From Helianthus annuus (taxonomy: Eukaryota > Streptophyta > Magnoliopsida > Asterales > Asteraceae): a DNA stretch of 64,000 nt. Positions 36,250 to 47,654 of the stretch are shown here, piece after piece (within the stretch, counting starts at the first letter, position 1; each line of letters opens with the position of its first letter). A program made the position numbers and the translations under genes. The stretch is taken from the NCBI RefSeq assembly GCF_002127325.2, contig NC_035441.2:150320124-150384123 (forward strand), read 5' to 3'. Under the pieces are notes generated by a model, which worked only from the letters and a program-made list of their open reading frames with translations, was not told the DNA's origin and ran no database searches.

Positions 36250-38380
36250 TTTGTCATGAGAAATGAACTGGTATTGTCCGAAGAACATCAATATCGGTAT
36301 TGTATTCATTTCTTATGGTTTTCTAGACATGGCCTATTTTAGTAATATAATATAATGCATACTTCGAATATACCATTGCAACGTGATTATTTTTATCTAT
36401 GGTTCGAAATATAATTGATTTGTTTTCATTACAATGAAAACCCAACCGATACCGTTAGAACAAAACCGATACCACTACCATATTCGTTATATATGGCTGT
36501 CTCGGCATGGCGGTATATAAGCTACTGCGCTTGCTAGAATGATAATGATAACTAACAAATTGAACCGATGTTGGCCAAACAACATTGGTGTCGCTACACA
36601 TGTTTTTGTAGTGTTCGGTTAATGTAAAACACATATCGGTATCCTATCAACCATATCTTTTTCGGTCACTATACCAAGCGTCAGTATCATACTAGTATAC
36701 TAGTATGGTACAGTAACAAACCAAACAGATAACATAACGAACCGAACCATTACCAACCGAAAACTCGCTGCGAACCTTGGAAAATCCCACTAGTTGTTAG
36801 AAAGGTATTTAAACAATTACATGAAATGATAACAAAAGTATTTTACATTAAAACAAGCAAGTAAATTCATTATCCGAAATAACTTATTGCAAAACCTTAT
36901 TAAGTTTTCTTTTTAATCCACCCTAATAGGTATTAACACATACAGTTGCAAATGAACCGAATGAACATGGATAAGGTTGTGTTCATGTTCGTTTGTTAAG
37001 GTTTTGTGAACTAGTGAATCGTTCATAAACACACTAACGGAAGAAATTATATGCTCGTGTGCGTTTATTAAGAAAAATTCAGTTGTTTGTGAACACGTAC
37101 AGGTTAACACAAACGAACATTTAACATGCAACTAAATAAAAAACACTATTAACATTAAACATTAGAAAAATTACATCTACCAAATGATAAGTCAAATAAT
37201 ACTAAGTTAGAGATAACTATCCAAAATTACTTAGACATGAATACATGATTTAATTCATAAACAAATAAAAATATAACACTATAAAGATCTAACAAGGAAA
37301 ATTCATGGTCCTTTTTCGTTTTCAGCATTGTGTTCATGGAACACTAGTAAATGGAATAGATAACATCTTTAAGAGATGTAATTGAGGGAAGTTTTACGAC
37401 AACAAATGAGAGTTAGTTGGATGTTTTGAATGACGATTAGATCGCTTTATGTGTGCGGTACAATGCAACGGGTTTTTGTTCGACCTATGGGAGAAGTTTA
37501 TGTTCGGTTTCGGGTTCATTGTTGTTGTTGTTTGTTTTAAGTGGGTCTTTAACGTGTTTCGTGAGTGTTTATTTGTATTTTTCATTTTTTTTCTTTGTAT
37601 TTGTAATAGGGTTGGTTTCTCTAACGTCTGTAATGTAGATTCGTTTTGTTGTTTTGTCTAGGTTTTTGCTAGTCAAGTTTCTGTTTTCTAATTAAGTTGT
37701 AGATGTTATAATGGTTTACAATTTCAAATGTACGGCAGCGACATACTTATTTCTAAGATTTGAAAAATGGTTGATTTTTTTATTTATCATGAAAACCGAA
37801 CCGATACGGTGCAAACAAGCTGGTATTGGCACCGTATCCTTTTTTATGGTTCTCTCGGCATGTGGTATATAAGCTTATAGCGGTTGTCGGTACGGTAACA
37901 ATTACTTATGAATCGTACTGATATCGGCCAGACAACATTGGTGTCGGTACCAATATTCATTTTTGTAATTTTCGATCTATGTAAAATACATGTCAGGAAT
38001 ATCTCTTGCTGTAGACCGAGCCCTGGTATCAAACCGATAAAGTAACATACGGAACAGGTAACTATAACAAACCTGTTTGCGAGGCTTAGAAATTCTCACT
38101 AGTTTTTTTTTTTTTTTTTTTGAATGACCAACAAAATATTTTATTGCTCGCCAATCGGCTAAAGAGGCTAGTAACCAAACAACATACATCAAACATAAAT
38201 TCCCACTAGTTGTTATAAAGAGATTTAAACAATCACATGAAACGATAACAAAAGTCTTTTACATTAAAACACGTAACTTACGTAAGTAAATTCACTATTC
38301 ACAATAACAACTTATTGTAAAATTTATTAAGTTTCTTGTAATCTGCCCTAATAGATATGAACACACGTTACAAACCAATG
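36250..38380. repeat. 1.4-kb diverged tandem duplication downstream of gene 2
   Basis: The segment at about 36,420-36,955 corresponds in direct orientation to about 37,790-38,380. Shared landmarks are the TCTCGGCATG block (36,500 and 37,852), the ACAACATTGGTGTCG block (36,580 and 37,935), CCCACTAGTTGTTA (36,786 and 38,208) and CATGAAA-GATAACAAAAGT (36,820 and 38,240). The offset is about 1.35-1.42 kb. The right copy ends just before the gene 2 stop codon, so the left copy duplicates the gene's downstream flank. Confidence 0.6.
38105..38198 (-). mobile_element. Small retroposed insertion with poly(A) tail
   Basis: A run of about 20 T followed by an 80-bp body, flanked by AAATTCTCACTAGT (about 38,090) and AAATTCCCACTAGT (about 38,200), a 14-bp duplication with one difference. 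Read on the minus strand it is an 80-bp sequence with a poly(A) tail, i.e. a heavily 5'-truncated LINE or a SINE-like transcript. Confidence 0.55.
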
Positions 38381-39261
38381 CAATTGAGAGTTCACTTAAG
38401 CACTCTTACAATTTGACTCCCTTAGTTTCCGTTCATCTGATAGTTCTTTTGCAAACCTACATTGTGAAAAGAAAAAAAAAAGGATTATTAAGTTGTACCT
38501 TAATAAACGCAGGGGTTTTTTTTTTATAAATGGTGTCAAGGGCAATTTCGTAACGTAGTTGTACCTCTTCAGTGCTTCACGGTTTGAACCACCATTCGGG
38601 ACCGGTTCAACGTCTCCGGTATCAGAATTCACACGAGAGACTAGACTGTCAAGTAACCGTTCACCAACTTTCACCAGCTCGTCCAAATTCTTCATTGTTG
38701 CAACATCCACTGAAGCCAAGTCTCCAGTCAATGTGTCATCCTATTTTTTACACAGGAGTATATGACATTATCTGGTGAGGTAGATTTTAAGAGGAAAAAT
38801 TGAATAGATTTCAATTCATATGACATTATTAGGTAAGTATAGATTTAATGAGGAAAGAATGAATGGATTTCAATTCAAACTTGTATCAAAATTTAAATTA
38901 TTGTTAGAAATAACTTTCAATTTAAGGGTTTTTTTTATTTTATTTATTTATTTTTTTATTTTTTTATTTTTTGTGAACGACAATTTTGGATCACTAAAGG
39001 ACCACTAGAGTATTATCATGACACCAGCGGAACCACCCAATCATATCCATCACCATTAGACAATTATGCATATACACAACCCAATAAATCTGGTAAAAAA
39101 CCCCCATTGTGAAAATCAAACCCATAACTAAGTGGTCATAAGTCTTATCTCACCAAAAGATGTCACTAGGTTATAATATCACGGGCTCAAATTAAGTTTT
39201 TATTTATAAGAATATTCGTTTCATAGATAATTCATATACAATAACATAGATAATTCATATA

Positions 39262-39424
39262 AAAGAGTAAATTACTGTTTTGGTCCCTGTGGTTTAACCA
39301 GTTTAACCATTTCAGTTCAAAAAGAAATCTTTTATAACATATCAGACCCCAATGTTGCATTTTATAACGGTTTTGGCCCCTGACACTAACTTGGTTACTT
39401 TTTTGCAGTTAAATGTAAGGGTAA
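39262..39424 (+). repeat. GGTCCCTGTGGTTT-type terminal repeat fragment
   Basis: Contains TTTTGGTCCCTGTGGTTTAA and TTTTGGCCCCTGACACTAAC, wording typical of one end of plant MULE-type foldback elements and similar to 54,373-54,480. It leads directly into the palindrome 39,425-40,681. No matching outer arm is clear on the right. Confidence 0.4.
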
Positions 39425-40681
39425 TTAGGTTATTATATATCTTAGGGGTTGTTTTTGATAATTACAAAGTTCTTTTAATATTTAAATTACTCAAGTTTTT
39501 TTATTATTTCGTTATTTTCACTATTATTATTTAACAAAATACGTTTTAAATATAAAAATAAAAATGTATTTTCATTAACCGTTTATTTTTATAAAAGTCG
39601 TTTTAAAAAATAATTTGTTGTTTTACATTTTGTTTAAACCATCTATCGTTTTTTATATTTTTCTTTTTTAAACCATTTGTTTTTTTTAATCTTTCTTTTT
39701 AAAGTCGTTTGTATTTTGAAGTATTTTTAAAACACTTCATTTTATATCATTTTTAAATCATTTATTTTTTAAACACTTACAAACTACTTACTTTTTAGGT
39801 TGTTAATTATTTGGATTTTACAAAACGACGTGTATAAAAAACAAATGAAATGCAAGATTTGAAACAAAAAGAAACATTCTAATAAAAACTTTGCAAAAGA
39901 TCGTTCATTTTTCAAACTTTTTTTTAGAATTGTTTATTTCTTTTTCGAATCTTACATCTTTGGATCGTTTGTTTATTCAAAATTCGTTATTTTTTCACCT
40001 TTCGTTTATTAAATTCGTGCATTTTCTAGTTGCTTACACTTGTTAAATTATTTTTTAAGGTTTTGTTTTTTTATAAACATCATTTTTTTAATCTTTGTTT
40101 TTTAAACCACTCGTTCGTTTAAAATCGATCGTTTTTAAATTCCTTTGATTTTTGAAATCGTACTTTCTGAAGTTATTTTTCCCTAACGGCTATGAGTAAA
40201 CTAAATACAAAGTTTCAAAAATGAACGATATCAAAAACGGTTTTAAAAGGAACGGTTTAAAAAGAAACGCTTTTAAAAATTAATGACTAAAAAACTAATT
40301 GTTTAAAAAAGTTAAAATAAATGATTTTAAAAAGAACGGTATAAAATGAATCTTTTAAGAAAAACAATAAAAGACAAACAACTTTAAAAAGAACGATTTT
40401 ATTAAACAAGCAGTTTAAAAATAAATAATTTTAAAAACAACAGATGGTTTAAAAAAGTTTAAAAAGCAAATGATTTTAAGAACGGCGTTTATAAAAACAA
40501 ACGCTTAATCAAAATACATATTTATTTGTATATATAAAACATATTTTATTAAATAATAATCGTGAAAATAACAAAATAATAAAAAAACTTGAATAATTGC
40601 ATTCATAATCTCTTAAATATTAAAAGAATTTTGTAATTATCAAAAATAGCCTCTAAGGTATATAATGATCTAATGACCTAA
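39425..40681. repeat. 1.25-kb palindrome in intron 5 of gene 2
   Basis: The two halves are imperfect inverted repeats of about 600 bp centred near 40,050. For example TTTTTGATAATTACAAA (about 39,454) faces its complement near 40,635-40,652, and CAAGTTTTTTTATTATTTCGTTATTTTCA (here cited by position, 39,492-39,520) faces about 40,562-40,590. The inner part is made of TTTTAAA and GTTT/AAAC blocks in both orientations. It is probably the body of a foldback MULE-like element; no coding capacity. Confidence 0.7.
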
Positions 40682-40970
40682 TCAAAAATAGCTTTTGATT
40701 TTTCAGATTCTGACTGGCACACTGACATGTAACAGGTTTGTCTGTTACACTAATTTTACATGTAGCATGATGTAAAATGTGATGTTTCATCTACATAAAC
40801 GGGCGAAAGATGTGTAACATATCAACTTTCTCTTTCGTGACAATGTTTTTACATGTCCGAATATGAAAAAGTAATGTAACACATGGCAACTTGTGTCCAT
40901 TTATTGAGGTTTTTGAGTTTTCTCAACTCAAAATAGTTTTTCCTCTATACCTCCCATATATAAATATATA

Positions 40971-41367
40971 GAGTGGGGAAAAGTGTGTTTTTCCTAAAAA
41001 GTGTAAAAAGTCATAAAACACAATAATTTTAGGCATAAAACACACCTAAAACTCACAAATAATAGAATGAATATTACTAAAACACCATATTCAAACTCTA
41101 ATAGTCCATAAAAACTTCAAACACACCATCGTAGAACTATGAATATAAAACACACAATGCTAAACAACATAAAACACAATAATATTTGTCATTCCACAAT
41201 CAGAGCCTTAACATCTAAAACACAACACAAAACCCACATACATGATGTTTTAGTAATCTTCATCATATTATTTGTGGGTTTTTGGTGTGTTTTATGGTTG
41301 ACATTACGGTGTTTTATGACTTTTTACACTTTTTAGGAAATTTGGACTTTCTGGCCAACTCCTATCC
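40971..41367. mobile_element. TA-flanked MITE A
   Basis: Inverted ends contain TTCCTAAAAAGTGTAAAAAG followed by TCATAAAAC on the left (about 41,000) and the complement on the right (about 41,316-41,344). The flanks are TA runs. The outermost bases (GAGTGGGGAAAAGTG versus GGATAGGAGTTGGCC) are diverged. Related by end design to element C. Confidence 0.65.
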
Positions 41368-41383
41368 TATATATATATATATA

Positions 41384-41872
41384 GGGGAGGGTTCAAATAA
41401 GAAGAAATTCTTTGTAAGAAGAAAAAAGAAGAAACTTCAACCAATAGGAATGCTTCATTAGACTTCATTTAATATTTGTACTTAATGTAACTATAAGGGT
41501 ATATTAGTAAATTTACATACATCATTAATTGGTAGTTTCATCTTTAATAACTAACTATATTAAATTTGTAACTTATTTTTAAGATATATATTTTTCACAA
41601 AAAATAAAAATAAAAATTCATTTATAGTGTAGGATAAATTACGAGTTGTGTAGGATAAATTTCAATATGTGTAGGATAAATTTCGAAATGTGTAGGATAA
41701 CTTTTGATATGTGTAGGCAAAAATATTTAGTGTGGAGGATTGTAGTCTTAATGACTAATTAATTAGTCAAACATAATAATAAATGAGATGAGAAAAAAAT
41801 TATTTAATGTTTTACAATTGTACCCTTTTATTCTTTTCTTCTCAATAAAAATTTCTTCTCAAATGAACCCTC

Positions 41873-41875
<3 letters not shown>
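41384..41875. mobile_element. TA-flanked MITE B
   Basis: Ends GGGGAGGGTTCAAATAAGAA and its near complement TTCTCAAATGAACCCTCCCC, both set in TA runs. The interior repeats TGTGTAGGATAAATT-like units (about 41,625-41,720). 43,661-44,166 is a diverged copy of the same family. Confidence 0.8.
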
Positions 41876-41905
<30 letters not shown>

Positions 41906-41908
<3 letters not shown>

Positions 41909-43359
41909 GGGTTTGCACGAAAAGTGTGGTTTTTCCTAGAAAGTCTAGGAAGCGATCTGGTCCATCCGATTAGTGTGTTTAAGGGTTGAGATTAAATCAA
42001 TGACAATCTTGTAATATTTGAGTTTAATTAATTGATTGTTTTAAATGAGTAGGGGCAATTTTGTCAATGGCCGTGTTTTAAATCAATTAGATAACCGCCC
42101 AGTTCCTAAATTCAAGCGATTTTCCCTCTCTCTCTCCAAACCCATCTTGGAAACCCCAATCCCTACCAAAAATAACTACAATCATGGAAGAAGATAACTT
42201 TAGAAACGATGGAGAGCACCGGATCAAATTAAAACACTTCTCCATCTCCACCATCTCCGAGTTCATCATCACCATTCAAATATTGTTCTTATCATCTCCG
42301 TTTTCTTGACGATGTGTTTTAATAGTAAGCAAATTAATACAGTTGTGTTTTAGCAGCAAGCAGATTCATACAGTTGTGGTTTAGCATCCAGATTCATACA
42401 GATGTGTTTTAACAGCAAGCAGATTTATACAGTTGTGTTTTAGCATTCAGATTCATACAGATGTGTTTTAACAGCAAACAGATTCATACAGTTGTGTTTT
42501 AACAGCAAGCAGATTCATACAGATGTGTTTTAACAGCAAGCAGATTCATACAGTTGTGTTTTAGCATTCAGATTCATACAGTTGTGTTTTAGCATCCAGA
42601 TTCATACAGATGTGTTTTAACAGCAAGCGGATTCATACAGTTGTGTTTTAGTATTCAGATTCATACAGTTGTGTTTTAACAACAAACAGATTCATACAGT
42701 TGTGTTTTAACAGCAAGTAGATTCATACAGATGTGTTTTAACAGCAAGCAGATTCATACAGTTGTGTTTTAGCATTCAGATTCATACAGTTGTGTTTTAG
42801 CATCCAGATTCATACAGATGTGTTTTAACAGCAAGCAGATTCATACAGTTGTGTTTTAGCATTCAGATTCATACAGTTGTGTTTTAACAGCAAACAGATT
42901 CATACAGTTGTGTTTTAACAGCAATCAGATTCATACAGTTGTGTTTTAGCATTCAGATTCATACAATTGTGTTTTAACAGCAATCAGATTCATACCCCCT
43001 GTGTTTTGTCATCTTTATATTGTGGGAGCTATAAAAAAATTGACTTTAGCCCTGTAAACTGTTAAAACACAGCACCAAGAACATGCTGATAAATTCCAGT
43101 AATCTTCTGAACAATGGAATATGCGATGTAATGTGACATGGAATTTTAGTTAATGAACACATTGACTTCCAGATTTGAATTCGAAAATAATAAAAATTCC
43201 GAAAATCATGGAATTTTAGTTAATGAAGATACATTCCAAAAATAAAATTAAAATGTGAAATTACATGATAGCCCTTCTACTTAAAATCCCTCAATGACAC
43301 ATATCCAATTCTTATTCCTTCCTAGACTTTATAGGAAAAATAGACTTTCCACCCAACTC

Positions 43360-43362
<3 letters not shown>
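41906..43362. mobile_element. TA-flanked element C with internal minisatellite
   Basis: The left end (GTTTGCACGAAAAGTGTGGT, then TTTCCTAGAAAGTCTAGGAAG) faces the right end (CTTCCTAGACTTTATAGGAAA, then ACTTTCC) as an imperfect inverted repeat; both borders are TA runs. It carries a short host-like segment (about 42,085-42,300; plus-strand ATG at 42,184 opens about 41 codons without a known domain) and the minisatellite 42,329-43,000. Possibly a MITE that picked up gene sequence. Confidence 0.6.
42329..43000. repeat. Minisatellite with alternating 28- and 31-bp units
   Basis: About 22 units of CAGATTCATACAGTTGTGTT followed by TTA and then either GCATT/GCATC (28 bp) or ACAGCAAG (31 bp). Long and short forms alternate in small blocks, with the variant CAGATGTG recurring at intervals, a pattern of higher-order duplication. 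Confidence 0.9.

Positions 43363-43432
<70 letters not shown>
43363..43432. repeat. (TA)n followed by (GA)n microsatellite
   Basis: About 26 TA units then about eight GA units, bordering element C on the right. Confidence 0.95.
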
Positions 43433-43433
<1 letters not shown>

Positions 43434-43660
43434 TTCAAAAATGGGTTGATGCACAAAGTGAAATTAACGTGTGAATGGTACAAACCACCATAATGTGTCA
43501 CTTGGCCCGCAGACGAGGACATATGCATCCGCAACAATTACGCAGAAATGTAAATGTGTACTCAACTAAATATAACTAATTATGTATAATATTGTGCAAC
43601 ATATATAAAATAATTACTCAAATTTATTACATAACGCATATAAACAATTACTCAATATGC

Positions 43661-44166
43661 GGAGGTTCAAATTAGAAGAAATTCTTTGTAAGAAGAAAAA
43701 AGAAGAAATTTCAACCAATAATAATGTTTCATTTTACTTCATTTAATATTTACATTTAATTTTATTTTAAGGGTATATTGGTAAACTTACTTAGATCATT
43801 AATTTGTATTCTTCCTCTTTAATAACTAAGTAAATTAAATGTGTAACTCCTTTTTAAAAAATATTTTTTTTCAAATTAAAAAACAACTTAATTTAAAGTG
43901 TAGAATAAATTACAATGTGTGTAAAATATATTTCGAGGTGTGTAAGATAAATTTCGACCTGTATAGGATAAAATTCTATAAATTGTAGGGTATATGTAAG
44001 AAAATTTTAATATGTGTAGATTTTATAAATTATATGTAGGATAATTAATGATTAGTTAAAGAAAGAAAAATTATTGAGATGAATTATAATGAATTAGTAT
44101 TTTACCAATATTTTATTTCTTCTTTTTCTTCTTTCAATAATTTTCTCCTCATTTGATCCTCTCCTA
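43661..44166. mobile_element. Diverged copy of MITE B family
   Basis: The left end GGAGGTTCAAATTAGAAGAA and following AAGAAGAAATTTCAACCAAT match element B, and the right end reads CTCCTCATTTGATCCTCTCC. The internal TGTGTAAGATAAATT-like units are shared. More mutated than the copy at 41,384, hence older. Confidence 0.7.
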
Positions 44167-45072
44167 CTCAATATATGTATTAATTACTTGATATATGTAA
44201 AAATTACATATCTCTGTTTATAATTGTGTATCGTCAAAGTACACACTTTATACGCAACATGTAGTTGTTTTTCTTTACATTCATGGTTTTTTTTCTTAAA
44301 TAAATATATATGAAGACTATAATCAAATTAAAGAGAATAAAATATTTGATTTTATAGCGAAACCTTTTTTAATATTTGTGTCTTTCTTAACACATGTCCA
44401 GTAACATACATGAGTATATGAACTACCATCAAGCATACCTGAATGCGAATATAACAATTGAGAGAATGTAGAGCTTCAAAGACGACATTGTTATGAAAAC
44501 CAACCAAATCGGCACTCGCTTCAGTAAAAGCTTCAATCAACGGGGCTCCTTTACTTGCTAACCACCCAAGTACTCCCCATTTCGCAGCCATTTTTGCATT
44601 AAATCGGGGTGGTATTATCTTCTCCTTGCCTGTCCCCAATGATATAACAAGATATCTCCCATAATCTAAAGGTTCGATTGGGAAGAATTTAGGATCTTTT
44701 TTCATTACTTGCCTTGTTACTTCCCCCATAGCAACCAAGGTCTGCCAAACGAGACACAAGTGTTTAGATTTGATAATCTGATGTATAAGAGTACTTGCAT
44801 GAGATGTACTAAATGTCTAACATCATGCATGACAAATGTACTATGTAAATGAGGTGTTGTAATCAACGATTAAAAGGTTGCACTTTGTGGACTTGTTTGC
44901 ACGAAGTGTTTGTAGGAGGGTCAACCTAACTTATTTCAAGGCATATTGCTAAAATTATTAAAATAGGCATGTTGACGATCAAAATTAGCAAATTAGACAT
45001 TTAATTTTTCTCATTAGAAAACTAGGTAAAACTAGTATGAAGGAACTAATCAGAAATCACCAAGTAAGCAAA

Positions 45073-45397
45073 ACCTGCTAAGGAGTCTTAATCTTAGCCG
45101 ACACTAGAACAATAAAAGGTACAACGGGTCCATAAAATAACTAATCAAATAATTTCACTTATAAAGTTTGGACTCCATTTTAGCCAATGTGCTAAAGGAG
45201 CCGGTTCCATCTTTGCTAGCACATAAATTATTTGATTGGTGGAAGGATTTCTTTAGCTCGTTGGCCGAAATAGAAGTATAGAACCGACATTTTACACTTG
45301 TAATTATTTAATTGGTTATTTTGTGGACCACACGTACTTTTATCGGGTTTAGTCTCGTCTCTATAGTTTCACCTATGTCGGCCTTGCAGGAGGTATG
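45073..45397. mobile_element. Foldback MITE in intron 4 of gene 2
   Basis: CCTGCTAAGG at the left and CCTTGCAGG at the right bound an imperfect palindrome. ATAAAAGGTACAACGGGTCC (about 45,109) faces GGACCACACGTACTTTTAT (about 45,326), and TTAGCCGACA faces TGTCGGC. No ORF and no confirmed target duplication. Confidence 0.55.
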
Positions 45398-45474
45398 GGC
45401 GACCGCCTAGGGCCTATTCTCCCAGGGGGTCTGAATTTTTCTTTTTGAAATTATGTGTGTGTGTGTATATATAT

Positions 45475-45841
45475 GATTTGGTTCAATTAAGAACAACAAT
45501 GAGTTGTGAGAACCATGAGAACTCCTACTTCTCGCACGAGTTGGGTCACCATAATATAGATGAAAATGTTATAAATACGACTGTAAAAACAAAAACAAAA
45601 AAATTTATCGAGTCGGTAGTTACACCTTATGTAAATTTGTTTACGGCGATGTAAAGTTTCTTACATCACTACTAAATTTTTTTACACCTAATGTAAATTT
45701 TTACATGCGACATTTTTTTATTTATTTTTCGTTGAAACAAGTGACTTTTTTAAGATTTTTGAGAATTTAAAAAAAAAACTTTTGAAATACCTACTTCTCA
45801 TGATTCTCAAAACTTAAGGTAGTTCTCATTTTACCTTTTTC
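45475..45841. mobile_element. TA-flanked MITE, GAGTTGTGAGAACC family
   Basis: The left arm contains AATGAGTTGTGAGAACCATGA and the right arm TCATGATTCTCAAAACTTAA, followed by AGTTCTCATTTTA at the end next to a TA run. Same family as 1163-1557. The 69-codon ORF on the plus strand is not a credible gene. Confidence 0.6.
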
Positions 45842-46828
45842 ATATATATATATAACAGTTAAACCTATTTATTAATCAAAACCCAACTAGCTTAACTTAT
45901 ACCTTAGTTAAAAAACGTCTCATTAGTTTAAATTAAACTCATTTATAATTTAAAACCCAAATAAAAAGCCTCAGTAAGTTTTACAATAAACTCAACAATG
46001 AAATTTAGACTGAATAAAAAAATAGACTGATTTTAGGAGAGCAAGTTATCTCGCCCAAGCCCAAAATATTTTTATGGACTCTCTAGGATGAACCTGCAAC
46101 CTCGATTGCTTGTTTATCTCTTATTAGTTCTTTTTGAATCATCTACTTTTCTAATGAAAAATTTCGTCGTCAATTTTGTTAATTTCGATTGTCAATCTGT
46201 CTATTTTGATGATTTTTTTGTCTTTTTTTTCCATCATAAGAAAACTTAGAAAAAAATCATCCATATTATCCGTACTTGGGACCCCAAATGCTAAATCTCT
46301 AATTCATAAATGAAAGGGTTAAAACAAATTTAATTTGGATACCAAATTGTTTAATAATTTTTTTAAAAAAATATATATATATTTCAAAAATAATTATTTA
46401 CATGTGACAAAATAGTCAATCAAATTATTCTTTTCTGTGTGTATTTTAAGTATCTATTATAATTTGTAACATGAAAATTGTATTTAACTTTAGAGATCTT
46501 TCAACATTTTTAATAAAATTTTTGTTTCAGTAAAAACCAAAGTAATTAAATTCTTTCAAATTTGACGTTGTAGCTAACACAATAAAAAGTCGTTCACAAA
46601 TATATACATAGAAGTATTTTATTTTGGAGAGTTGTACTCACAGTTGTACTAACAAGGGCTGCTCGTTGTAACTTACCGGGTTATTGGCCACAATGCCACC
46701 ATCAATAAGATTAAACTCCCGATCACCTTTTCGAAAACAATGAGCTGGGAGGTACGTAGGTGCCGCAGATGTACCGATGCATATTATTAATCTTATTCAA
46801 TCTTAAACAGCTTCAACTTCTTAATTAA

Positions 46829-47098
46829 TAAGGCTGGAGGGTATGGAGAGCCTCATCCCTAAGGGGATGGGCCGTCACGTCACCGCCACGTAGGAGGGGC
46901 TTAAAGGGGATGGACCTAGGGGGTGGGGGATGAACCCCTTTATATATATATATGCATGTATGTATAGGTATATGTGAGAGAAGGGAGGCACGGCGAGTGG
47001 GAGCCGAAAAGGACTAGCTGGGCCGAGGGGGCGGTATGGGGGACCGGCGTCGGGCCAGGCCAGCCTAAGCCGGCCCCCATACCGTCTGGTCTAATGGA
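46829..47098. mobile_element. Tourist-like MITE beside broken exon 4
   Basis: The left end GGCTGGAGGGTATGG and right end CCATACCGTCTGGTC are imperfect inverted repeats with TAA or TTA-like bases outside. The interior is GC-rich compared with its surroundings. It lies about 45 bp from the damaged 5' edge of gene 2 exon 4. Superfamily assignment is tentative. Confidence 0.45.
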
Positions 47099-47099
47099 A

Positions 47100-47374
47100 T
47101 CGCGCAAAAACTAGCTACTTGAAACGTTTTTAATTTAACTAAAAACTTTCAGTTACTGTCTAAATATCCCCCAACAAATTCTCTCTTTAAAAACACCACT
47201 CTCTCCCCTCTCTCATCTCTTCTCCATACACTCACATAACTCATATTTTCTAGTTTTTCACCACAAATTAAACCACACTCTCTCCTTAAAAACAACTTCA
47301 CCCAATAATAAAAATATCAAAAATTTGCCACATCACCAAAAACACATCTCAAATATGCCTTATTGGTGATGCTC
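47100..47374. mobile_element. MITE copy A of GAGCATCC family, left part missing
   Basis: Ends TATTGGTGATGCTC and shares the CTCTCTC-rich interior followed by CACTCACATAACTCA with copy B next to it. The left terminus is not seen and seems replaced by 46,829-47,098. Confidence 0.5.
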
Positions 47375-47654
47375 TGAGAGCATCCCCAATAAGGGGTATT
47401 TTTTCTCATTTTTGAGGGTGCTTAGTTGACACATGCCCAAACAATCATCTTTTTTCTCTCATTTGTCCCTCTCACAAACACATTTCTTCTCTCTCTCCTC
47501 TCTTCTCTCTCCTCTCTACACTCACATAACTCACATCCATCCATTTTTTCTCATTTTTCCTCACAAACATCTTCACACCCTCTCTCCTCCACCTCACACC
47601 CTCTCTCCTCCACATCACTTTCTCTCTCCCTAAAAACACCAACATATTCCCTTA

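Noticed and set aside
37394..37661. 60- to 70-codon ORFs on both strands
   Set aside because: Low-complexity Phe/Val or Asn/Thr/His runs in AT-rich DNA with no domain.
39080..39180. Minus-strand SINE (GGGTTTGATTTTC as box B)
   Set aside because: Box A is weak and no target duplication or tail is clear; too uncertain to annotate.
42329..43000. CRISPR-like array
   Set aside because: The repeats are directly adjacent with no unique spacers; it is a minisatellite.
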